Origin: Microbispora siamensis
Lineage (GTDB): Bacteria > Actinomycetota > Actinomycetes > Streptosporangiales > Streptosporangiaceae
Direction of reading: 5' to 3'
Assembly (NCBI RefSeq): GCF_016863095.1
Contig: NZ_BOOF01000006.1
Coordinates: 159,092-223,091, forward strand
DNA length: 64,000 bases
Part shown: in pieces, positions 33,498 through 40,218 of the stretch
Layout: each line of letters starts with the position of its first letter
Position numbering within the stretch: the stretch's first letter is position 1
The notes under the pieces: model-generated
What the model saw: only the letters and a program-made list of their open reading frames with translations
Databases searched by the model: none
What the model was told of the DNA's origin: nothing
Position numbers and translations under genes: made by a program

Positions 33498-34502
33498 ATG
33501 GCCGATCTTCCCACCCTCGCAGAGGTAGCCGCCGCAGCCGGCGTCTCCCCGGCAACAGCTTCCCGGGTCCTGACCGGCTCGGTACGCGTGACCACGTCGA
33601 CCCGCCGACAAGTCCATGACGCGATGTCGCGTCTGGGCTACGTACGGCGCCGCGCCCCCAGGGGATCCGCGGGCCGGCGGGCCGAGCAGATCATCGCCGC
33701 GGTCGTCTGCGAGCACAGTCCACGCCTTTTCACCGAGCCGTTCTACGCCAGGCTCCTGTCCGCCTGCGAGGAGGTGCTGACGACGCACGGGGTCCCGATG
33801 GTCGTGATGACCGCGACCCCTGCGACCGCCTCCATCGCCGCACCGCCGCTGGTCGCGGGCGCCGTCGACGGCGTCCTTCTGATCGGGGCACGCGCGCGGC
33901 ACCCCCTCGCGGTCACGCTGGCGGCCTCGGGCGTCCCGGTGCGCTGTGCCGGGCGGCCGCCAGACGGCATCGACCTCCCGTTCGTCGACATGGACAACCG
34001 TGACGGCGGGCGGCAGGCGGCCGAGCACCTGCTGCTCAACAACCGCAAGCACATCGCCACCATCGCCGGGCCGCCGACCCTGCCGGCCGCCCGCGACCGG
34101 CTGGAGGGCTTCCGGCAGACGCTCCGCGACGCCGGTGTGCTCGACATGCCCGTGGCGTACGGCGACTTCACCCACGCGTCGGGCGCGCACGCCATGCAGT
34201 GGCTGCTGCAACGGGCGCCGCACCTCGACGCCGTGTTCGCGGCGTCGGACGTGATGGCGGCCGGGGCGATGCAGACGCTGCGCCGCGCCGGGCGGAAGGT
34301 GCCGGACGACGTGGCCGTCATCGGATACGACGACGCGCCCGTGGCCAGGCACACCTCGCCGACGCTGACCACGGTCAGGCAGCCCGTCGAGGAAATGGCC
34401 ACGCTCGCCGCACGACTGCTTCTCATGACACTCGGGGACGGGGACAATCCCAAGGGCAATCCGGTGCTGCCCACGGAACTGGTGGTTCGTGAATCGGCCT
34501 GA
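33498..34502 (+). CDS. LacI-family regulator, CelR/CebR-like
   Basis: The 334-residue repressor has the LacI helix-turn-helix at its start (PTLAEVAAAAGVSPATASRVLTGSVRVTTSTRR) and the periplasmic-binding-type sensor with IGYDDAPVARHTSPTLTTVRQPVEEM near the end. ATG with GGAG upstream is used; an open frame continues 63 codons upstream through the operator and promoter and is rejected. The perfect CelR-type operator directly upstream argues that it belongs to the cellobiose-responsive branch. Its stop overlaps the kinase start by 14 bases, so regulator and kinase are cotranscribed. No cellobiose transporter or glucosidase is adjacent. Confidence 0.88.
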   Translation: MADLPTLAEVAAAAGVSPATASRVLTGSVRVTTSTRRQVHDAMSRLGYVRRRAPRGSAGRRAEQIIAAVVCEHSPRLFTEPFYARLLSACEEVLTTHGVPMVVMTATPATASIAAPPLVAGAVDGVLLIGARARHPLAVTLAASGVPVRCAGRPPDGIDLPFVDMDNRDGGRQAAEHLLLNNRKHIATIAGPPTLPAARDRLEGFRQTLRDAGVLDMPVAYGDFTHASGAHAMQWLLQRAPHLDAVFAASDVMAAGAMQTLRRAGRKVPDDVAVIGYDDAPVARHTSPTLTTVRQPVEEMATLAARLLLMTLGDGDNPKGNPVLPTELVVRESA

Positions 34503-35961
34503 GCTTCGAGAAGGCGACGTCCTGACCCGTCGTTATCTGCTCCAGGAGCGGATAGCGACGGGCGGGATGTCGGTCATTTGGCGTGCCTTCGACCAGTCAC
34601 TCCAGCGCATGGTCGCGATCAAGGTGCTGGACGGCTCGCTCGACGACGACAATCCCGGGCGGGAACTCATGCGCCGGGAGGCCAGGGCCACCGCCCGGCT
34701 GATCCACCCGGACGCGATCGAGGTCTACGACTACGGCGAGACGGTCACGAACGGCGGCAGGCTGGCGTCCTTCGTGGTCATGCGCCTGCTGGAGGGACGG
34801 TCGCTGGCCGACCGGGTCGTCGAGGGCCCGCTGCCCTGGGCCGAGGCGGTGGAGATCGCCGCCGGGCTGGCGAAGGTGCTGGCGGCGGCCCACGACCGGG
34901 GCATCGTCCACCGGGACGTCACCCCGGAGAACGTGCTGCTCGCCGAAGACGGGCCCAAGCTGCTCGACTTCGGCATCGCCGCGTTCATCGGCGAGGCCGA
35001 CGACCAGCTCGTCGCCGACTTCGGCACACCGCCGTACGTCGCGCCGGAGCGGCTGAAGGGGACGACGGCCGACCCGGCCGTGGACGTCTACGCGCTCGGC
35101 GTGCTGCTGTTCGAGATGCTCACGGGCGCCCTGCCCTACCCGGAGAAGACCTGGGAGGCGATCGAGACGGCACGGCGGGAGGGACCCCCGCCGGCGCCCG
35201 AAGGGGTGCCGGGCCTGCCGCAGGAGGTCGCCGACCTGTGCCGGCGCTGCCTGTGCCCCGACCCCGTGGACCGGCCGAGCGCACGCGCGGTCGCCGCCGC
35301 GCTGACCGCCGTGAAGAAGCCGCCGGGGCCACGCGGGGCCGGCTGGGGCGCCGCCGCCGTCGGGGCCGCGGCCCTGGGCGGCATCCTCTGGTTCACCCAG
35401 ACGCACGGCCCGGAGGTCGGAGCCGTCACCGTCCTGCCCAGCCCGTCGCCCGCGTACGCGCAGGCCACCGCCTCGCCGCCGCCGCAGGTCGAAGCCGCCG
35501 CCGAACCCCGGCACACGGTCGCGCCCGTCGCGGACCCCGTACGCACCGCCGCGCCCGCCCGGCACCACCCCTCCCCCTCGGTCAGCGTCAAGGTCGTCAA
35601 GAAGGACCGGCACGCCGGGGACACCGTCAGGCGGCCGAAGACCTCGGCCACCCGCAAGTCCGACGTGGCGCCGCTGCCCCTGGCCACCACGGCCGCGCCG
35701 CTGCGGGTCGACACCGCGGTCAGGCAGTTCAACCTGCTCGTGGACGGCGCGGAGGCCACCCACGACATCGACGACGACGTCGCGCTCGACCTCAAGCAGG
35801 TGCTGCGTAACGCCGTCGGCAACGGTCAGGGGCTGTCCACCGTACGTACCAAGATCGAGGTCAGGTATCAGGAGGGACGGCTGCCGCTCACGCTGAAGGG
35901 GGAACTGCTGGCCGCGCTCGACCGGGTCGAAGCCGCGGTGACCGAGGCCAGCGACACCTGA
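34489..35961 (+). CDS. Membrane Ser/Thr protein kinase with extracytoplasmic tail
   Basis: The 490-residue protein is a Hanks-type kinase: glycine loop IATGGMSVIWRA, ATP-binding Lys45 (VAIKV), catalytic HRDVTPENVLL (Asp143), DFGIA (Asp160) and PPYVAPERLKG. The usual Lys of HRDxKPxN is Thr145. Residues about 285-305 form one membrane segment, then a Pro/Ser/Thr linker and a small C-terminal domain (VRQFNLLVDGAEATHDIDDDVALD) that would sit outside. GTG overlaps the upstream lacI stop by 14 bases. The overlap and surrounding operators tie its expression to a carbohydrate-type repressor, which is unusual. Confidence 0.92.
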   Translation: MNRPELREGDVLTRRYLLQERIATGGMSVIWRAFDQSLQRMVAIKVLDGSLDDDNPGRELMRREARATARLIHPDAIEVYDYGETVTNGGRLASFVVMRLLEGRSLADRVVEGPLPWAEAVEIAAGLAKVLAAAHDRGIVHRDVTPENVLLAEDGPKLLDFGIAAFIGEADDQLVADFGTPPYVAPERLKGTTADPAVDVYALGVLLFEMLTGALPYPEKTWEAIETARREGPPPAPEGVPGLPQEVADLCRRCLCPDPVDRPSARAVAAALTAVKKPPGPRGAGWGAAAVGAAALGGILWFTQTHGPEVGAVTVLPSPSPAYAQATASPPPQVEAAAEPRHTVAPVADPVRTAAPARHHPSPSVSVKVVKKDRHAGDTVRRPKTSATRKSDVAPLPLATTAAPLRVDTAVRQFNLLVDGAEATHDIDDDVALDLKQVLRNAVGNGQGLSTVRTKIEVRYQEGRLPLTLKGELLAALDRVEAAVTEASDT

Positions 35962-35963
35962 AG

Positions 35964-35977
35964 TGGGAGCGCTCCCA
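35964..35977. promoter_or_regulatory. Second perfect CelR/CebR-type operator after the kinase gene
   Basis: TGGGAGCGCTCCCA recurs three bases after the kinase stop, about 2.5 kb from the copy before lacI. No gene starts just downstream on either strand: the next gene is convergent. A terminator role is unlikely because the palindrome has no loop. DNA looping or a distal roadblock is possible. Confidence 0.75.
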
Positions 35978-36105
35978 GAACAACCCTCTGTTGAGTTGGG
36001 TCAGGACCGAAAGTCCGAACGCGTCCGTTAAGCGTTCAGCTCGCGACCGAAATTATCTTCTACTGCTGTGGGGCCGGCCGACGACGCCCAGCCTCCGGCC
36101 GGCGG

Positions 36106-36765
36106 TCAGATCCGCCTGATCGTCGCGAGCCACGCCGGTGCGCCGTCATCGTGAAATCTCGTCTGGATCCGGTCCGGCTCGATGGCCATGACACTCCATT
36201 CGTCGCCGGGAGCGAACGCCGCTCTGAGATCTTCCCGGCTGACGGGGTGCGGGCCGGTATCGGGACCGTCGTCGCTGAAGCACAGCACGTACAGGGTGCC
36301 ACCGTGTTCGGTCACCGACGCCAGACTCGTCACATATCCGGAGCGCTCGTCGCCGTCGAAGGTGTGGAACAGCCCGCAGTCCAGCACGGTCTCGAACCTG
36401 CGCCCCAGACGCTCCAAACGGAGGGCGTCGGCCGCGGCGAACTCGGCCTCGATCCCACGGTCGCCGGCCTTCGCCCGGGCGATCGCCAGTGCCGTCTCGG
36501 CCACGTCGACGCCCAGAACCGGCAATCCCAGCGAGGCGACGTGAAGAGCGTTCTCCCCGGTCCCGCAGCCCGCGTCGAGAACCGCGCCGACGAAGCCGCC
36601 TTCCGATGCCAGACGCACTATCGCCGGCTGCGGCCGTCCGATGTCCCAAGGCGCGGGACCGTCGTGGTACGACGCGTCCCACGGCAGCCCTGTCATCCGT
36701 TCATGGCTGGTCGGATAACGGCCATCGAAAGGCTCGTCGGCGAGGCTTTCCGATCGCTCCGGCAA
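36106..36765 (-). CDS. SAM-dependent class I methyltransferase
   Basis: The 219-residue protein has WDIGRPQPAIVRLA followed by motif I VLDAGCGTGENALHVASLG, LGVDVAETAL for the second strand, and FETVLDCGLFHTF further on. This is the thiopurine/small-molecule methyltransferase-like layout; the substrate is unknown. I pick the TTG start because AAGGAG sits exactly six bases before it; an earlier ATG lacks such a site. It converges on the kinase gene and is divergent from mscL. Confidence 0.85.
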   Translation of the reverse strand: MPERSESLADEPFDGRYPTSHERMTGLPWDASYHDGPAPWDIGRPQPAIVRLASEGGFVGAVLDAGCGTGENALHVASLGLPVLGVDVAETALAIARAKAGDRGIEAEFAAADALRLERLGRRFETVLDCGLFHTFDGDERSGYVTSLASVTEHGGTLYVLCFSDDGPDTGPHPVSREDLRAAFAPGDEWSVMAIEPDRIQTRFHDDGAPAWLATIRRI

Positions 36766-36857
36766 CTTCCTCTCCTTCCTCGTATTGATCTTTTCGGGTA
36801 TCCCGTCCGGGTCACGCCCTTGCATAGAGAAGGCAAAACCGGATAGGTCGTTGCCCC

Positions 36858-37286
36858 ATGAGCGGATTCAAGAAGTTCCTCATGCGGGGCAACCTGGTGG
36901 AGCTCGCCGTCGCCGTGGTCGTGGGCGCGACGTTCAGCGGGCTCATCCAGGCTCTCGTACAGGACCTGATCACCCCCCTGATCGCGGCCGTCACCGGCGG
37001 GAAACAGCCCGACTTCTCCAGCTACAAGTTCACGGTCAACGGCGCGGTGTTCAAGTACGGCGACTTCATCAATCATCTGCTGACGTTCCTGATCGTCGCC
37101 GCCGTGGTCTACTGGCTGGTCGTCCTGCCGATGACCCGCTTCCTGAACCTCTTCGACACCAAGAAGGAGGCCACCGAGAAGAAGTGCCCCGAGTGCCTGT
37201 CGGACATCCCCGTCGACGCCCGGCGCTGCGCGTTCTGCACGGTCGAACTGTCTGCCGTCCCCGCCGCCGAGAAGCCCCCTGCCTGA
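36858..37286 (+). CDS. mscL: Large-conductance mechanosensitive channel
   Basis: The 142-residue protein starts MSGFKKFLMRGNLVELAVAVVVGATFSGLIQALVQD, which is the MscL TM1 consensus, followed by periplasmic loop and TM2 (LLTFLIVAAVVYWLVVLPM). It forms a homo-oligomeric tension-gated pore that releases osmolytes on hypo-osmotic shock. A C-terminal extension carries CPECLSDIPVDARRCAFC, two CxxC pairs fitting a zinc ribbon. Similar tails occur in other actinobacterial MscL proteins as far as I recall. ATG start is clear, and the gene stands alone. Confidence 0.95.
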   Translation: MSGFKKFLMRGNLVELAVAVVVGATFSGLIQALVQDLITPLIAAVTGGKQPDFSSYKFTVNGAVFKYGDFINHLLTFLIVAAVVYWLVVLPMTRFLNLFDTKKEATEKKCPECLSDIPVDARRCAFCTVELSAVPAAEKPPA

Positions 37287-37314
37287 CCTCTCCGCGGGCC
37301 CGTCCTTCTCCTCG

Positions 37315-37908
37315 TCAGGGCCGGAACCGGGTCAGCGTCCGCTCCCCCGTTTCCGCCGGCTCCTGGGGAACCGGGCGGCCGGCGCGCCGCAGCACGTCCA
37401 CGATGACGAGCGACGTCCGGTGCGGGTCCCTGGTGATCCGCACCCCGCGGGCCAGCCAGCACGCGGCGGCGATCATGTCCCGGGCCCGTTCGAGGTCGCC
37501 CGGGCTGGTCCCCGCCCTGCACCACACCCACAGGCGCTCGCCGAATGGCTCCGGCCTCGTACGGAGGATCACGGGCAGCTTGCCCCGCCGGTTGACGATC
37601 AACGCCTCGGCGCAGGCCTTCCGTACGCGGTGGGGCGTCACCACGCACCAGAAGCGGCCCGCCACCTCCCGGCGGGCCTGCGGCCACAGCAGGACGAGCA
37701 GGCAGACCAGAGAGCCGGTGACGATCGTGACGGCCGGGCCCGCCGTCCGCACGGCGACGACCACGACCACCGGCCCTCCCACCAGCAGCATCGCCTCGTA
37801 ACGCCATCTCCACAGCACCACCAGCGGTCCCGGCCGCGCGACGGGAGAGGTCTCCCGCTCGATGAAACGCAGGACCAGGTGCGGGTTCCGCCTGACGGGG
37901 TGCCTCAT
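37315..37908 (-). CDS. Membrane protein of unknown function
   Basis: The 197-residue protein begins MRHPVRRNPHLVLRFIERETSPVARPG. Two closely spaced hydrophobic segments follow (AMLLVGGPVVVVVAV and AVTIVTGSLVCLLVLLW), then a soluble C-terminal domain with WCVVTPHRVRKACAEAL and a later IVIVDVLRRAG-like strand. The start ATG overlaps the stop of the upstream small gene as ATGA, so the two are translationally coupled. Similar genes can accompany actinomycete conjugative elements, but no transfer or integrase gene is visible here. Function unknown. Confidence 0.65.
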   Translation of the reverse strand: MRHPVRRNPHLVLRFIERETSPVARPGPLVVLWRWRYEAMLLVGGPVVVVVAVRTAGPAVTIVTGSLVCLLVLLWPQARREVAGRFWCVVTPHRVRKACAEALIVNRRGKLPVILRTRPEPFGERLWVWCRAGTSPGDLERARDMIAAACWLARGVRITRDPHRTSLVIVDVLRRAGRPVPQEPAETGERTLTRFRP

Positions 37909-38234
37909 GCCCGGCCGCCCGAGGGCCGCTCGGGCCTGCGGGAGGCGGGCGGTTCGAGCAGGTTGACCCGCCCGGTCCCCCGGCATCGGCGGCACGGCAG
38001 CCCGGTAGGGCACCGCCCCTTCGCCGAGCAGACCTTGCAGGCGGTGAGAGCATCGAACCGCGTGTCGCGGTAGGTGTGGGTGTGCCAGGTGCGCCGGATC
38101 TCCCAGCGCTGCACCCACGCGAACGCGTCGATCTCGGCGAACGCCTCGCCGCTGAGCTTCCACACGAGACCGACGATGCGCATCCGTAATCCGATTGGTG
38201 GACGATTACGGGTGTTCTGATGGTTGTATCCCAT
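37905..38234 (-). CDS. Small basic protein with two Cys clusters
   Basis: The 109-residue protein starts MGYNHQNTRNRPPIGLRMRI with AAGGA eight bases upstream. Its centre is helical (WKLSGEAFAEIDAFAWVQRWEIRRTWHTHTYRD), and it ends with CKVCSAKGRCPTGLPCRRCRGTGRV, a DnaJ-like cysteine knuckle fitting a zinc site. The stop overlaps the next gene's start by four bases, so they form a two-gene unit. The family is unknown to me. Transcription would start in the regulatory-box-rich region shared with the XRE gene. Confidence 0.65.
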   Translation of the reverse strand: MGYNHQNTRNRPPIGLRMRIVGLVWKLSGEAFAEIDAFAWVQRWEIRRTWHTHTYRDTRFDALTACKVCSAKGRCPTGLPCRRCRGTGRVNLLEPPASRRPERPSGGRA

Positions 38235-38688
38235 GGGATCATTCCTTCGCCGAGCAGCGGGTCGGATGGTCTCTCCGCTGGGTCGATGTGCCACCATCGG
38301 CCCAGCAGCGCGTCTAGACGAAAAGGGGCCGGAAGACGAGGCCCCCGGTTCGCATCGCCTCCCTCCGGAACTGGCTGTCCAGCCGCCACGTTGAGGCTTA
38401 TGCGTACTATTCCCGCTTCTTGACTTTGGCAACCCTCCTCTGGCAATTGCCAATGGCACGGCCTTCCGTCTTCTGTCGATCGGGTGCGCCGCTCCGTGGC
38501 ACCGGGCGGCACGTTGAGACCGTGCGTGCTGCTCCCGCCCTTGACCTCGACCCTCTTTGGCAAGAGCTATCGGATATTGCCAAAGGGAGTTGCCGTCAGA
38601 CTCCGTTGCGGGGGTATATGATCAGTGCCCTCTCTACAGGGACTACGCCACGTGACGTGGAGCCGAGGCCAGGAAGAGGTGAACGTCA
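38235..38688. promoter_or_regulatory. Divergent regulatory region with repeated TTGGCAA boxes
   Basis: This 454-base gap lies between the divergent small gene and the XRE gene and holds no convincing coding frame. It contains TTTGGCAA (38425-38432), the 12-bp palindrome TGGCAATTGCCA (38441-38452), and a perfect inverted pair TTTGGCAA (38556-38563) and TTGCCAAA (38577-38584) separated by 13 bp. All share the half site TTGGCAA or its complement. An HTH protein encoded next door is the obvious candidate binder. Confidence 0.7.
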
Positions 38689-39552
38689 GTGGTCAGTTCC
38701 AACCCGACCCTGCGACGTCGCCGGCTCGCCGGCACACTGAGAGAACTTCGTCTCGCCCGTGGCATGACCATCGAAGAGGTCGCCAACGAACTCATGGTGT
38801 CGATCGCGAAGATATCGCGGCTCGAGACCGGGCAGCGCGGCGCGAGTCTCAGAGACGTGCGCGATCTGTGCCGTATCTACCAGGTCACGGACGAGGCGCA
38901 GATCGAGGCCCTCATGACGTTGGCTCGCGAGGCGAAAGAGCCCGGCCTGCGTCAGGAACTGGGCGACCTGGGGGACGAGGCGGCGTATCCGTACGTCGAA
39001 CTGGAGTCCGGGGCATCCCGCATCACCGAGTTCCAGTGCTGCTTCCTCCCGGGCCTGCTGCAGACGGAGGACTACGCCCGGGCCTTGATCAGAGGCATGC
39101 TTCCGCGCATCGAGGACAACATCCTCAACAGCCGGGTGCTCGCTCGCATGAAGCGCAAGGAGCTGTTACGCAGGCAGGATGCGCCGCATTACTGGACACT
39201 CATCGACGAAGCGGCGCTGCACCGGAACGTCGGCGGCGTGCAGGTGATGCGCCAGCAACTTCTCGACATCATCGAGGTCGCCCGGCGGCCCAATGTCGTG
39301 GTGCAGGTGATCCCGTTCTCGGTGGGCGCGTACATGGGGCTGGACAACTCCTTCGCGTTCCTGGAGATACCCGATCCCAGCACGCCGGCCGTGGTTTTCA
39401 TCGAAGGCCTGACGACCATGGAGTACCTGGAGAAACCCTCCCAGCTCGTGCCCTACAAGGAAACGATTGATTACCTGCGAGCGGCGGCGCTGCACCCACA
39501 AGAATCCGTGGCACGCATCGCTCGGATCTGTGAAGAGCAATTCCCCTCGTAG
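38689..39552 (+). CDS. XRE-family regulator with DUF5753
   Basis: The 287-residue protein starts with an XRE helix-turn-helix (LRELRLARGMTIEEVANELMVSIAKISRLETGQR, residues about 16-49). The rest is the DUF5753 domain (FQCCFLPGLLQTEDYARAL, VQVIPFSVGAYMGLDNSFAFLE, VVFIEGLTTMEYLEK). Such regulators are numerous in actinomycetes and usually work with a DUF397 partner; two such genes follow directly. The start is GTG. It is the likely binder of the TTGGCAA boxes upstream. Confidence 0.9.
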   Translation: MVSSNPTLRRRRLAGTLRELRLARGMTIEEVANELMVSIAKISRLETGQRGASLRDVRDLCRIYQVTDEAQIEALMTLAREAKEPGLRQELGDLGDEAAYPYVELESGASRITEFQCCFLPGLLQTEDYARALIRGMLPRIEDNILNSRVLARMKRKELLRRQDAPHYWTLIDEAALHRNVGGVQVMRQQLLDIIEVARRPNVVVQVIPFSVGAYMGLDNSFAFLEIPDPSTPAVVFIEGLTTMEYLEKPSQLVPYKETIDYLRAAALHPQESVARIARICEEQFPS

Positions 39553-39578
39553 ACACGAAACAGAAGGCATGGGAGACG

Positions 39579-39836
39579 ATGAAGTCTCAGGGACGGGGCT
39601 CTGACGAGCCCCTATGGCGTACGGCCAGCCGCTGCAACAACGGCAACTGCGTCGCCGTAGCCACGCTCTCCGCCGACGTGATCGGAATGCGCGACACCAA
39701 GGACGCCAAGGGCCGCATTCTGGAGATACGGCGAGAGCAGTGGGAGCAATTCCTCCAGGAGGTGAAGGCGGGTCTGTTCGACACACACCTCCTGCCACAT
39801 AACTCACAAAAGCACCATCCCGACCAGATGGATTGA
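39579..39836 (+). CDS. DUF397 protein, first of two
   Basis: The 85-residue protein carries the DUF397 pattern: LWRTASRCNNGNCVAVA, IGMRDTKDAKG, and QWEQFLQEVKAG at the end. DUF397 proteins are small partners of XRE/DUF5753 regulators, probably acting as antagonists or co-regulators. It starts 27 bases after the XRE stop and is in the same operon. The tail after KAG (about 16 residues) is longer than in the usual family member. Confidence 0.88.
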   Translation: MKSQGRGSDEPLWRTASRCNNGNCVAVATLSADVIGMRDTKDAKGRILEIRREQWEQFLQEVKAGLFDTHLLPHNSQKHHPDQMD

Positions 39837-39861
39837 CTCTACGTAAAAAGCTACAATCATC

Positions 39862-40113
39862 ATGGCGCGAGATCTTGTGCGAGATCGGCGATCGCCCCGG
39901 GAGGCAGCGCGCATGATGCAACCGACGTCGGAAGGCTCCGGCTGGATCACCCCCTGTAACGGAGGCAACTGCGTGGAAGTGGCCTTTCGGGACGGTCGGG
40001 TCGACGTTCGCGATGGAAAACGCGGAGAGGACGGTCCCATCCTTTCCTTCACCGCGGAGGAATGGCAGGCATTCGTCCAGGAAGTGAAAGCGGGCCGCTT
40101 CGACGCCCCCTGA
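39862..40113 (+). CDS. DUF397 protein, second of two
   Basis: The 83-residue protein has the DUF397 pattern again: GWITPCNGGNCVEVA, VDVRDGKRGEDGP, and EWQAFVQEVKAGRF at the end. It is about as similar to the first copy as typical family members are, so the pair is not a fresh duplication. Translation could also begin at the internal ATG of MMQPTSEG, close to the domain start. It is the third gene of the XRE operon, followed by a strong hairpin. Confidence 0.85.
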   Translation: MARDLVRDRRSPREAARMMQPTSEGSGWITPCNGGNCVEVAFRDGRVDVRDGKRGEDGPILSFTAEEWQAFVQEVKAGRFDAP

Positions 40114-40132
40114 CGTGCGTATGGAATCACAT

Positions 40133-40166
40133 AAGGGCTTCCCCGGCCGGGGCCGGGGAAGCCCTT
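40133..40166. terminator. Bidirectional rho-independent terminator
   Basis: A 12-bp perfect inverted repeat (AAGGGCTTCCCC and GGGGAAGCCCTT) separated by 10 GC bases lies between the convergent DUF397 and GH87-type genes. Confidence 0.85.
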
Positions 40167-40218
40167 CTTATGTCGTTCACGCCCACACGGACCGCGGGTC
40201 AGGCGACCTACGGCAGGG

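Noticed and set aside
35964..35977. Interpretation of the palindrome after the kinase as a terminator
   Set aside because: It has no loop and no U tract, and it is identical to a known repressor operator.
38420..38740. 106-codon frame in the XRE upstream region
   Set aside because: It spans the TTGGCAA boxes and runs into the XRE gene out of frame, with no family resemblance.
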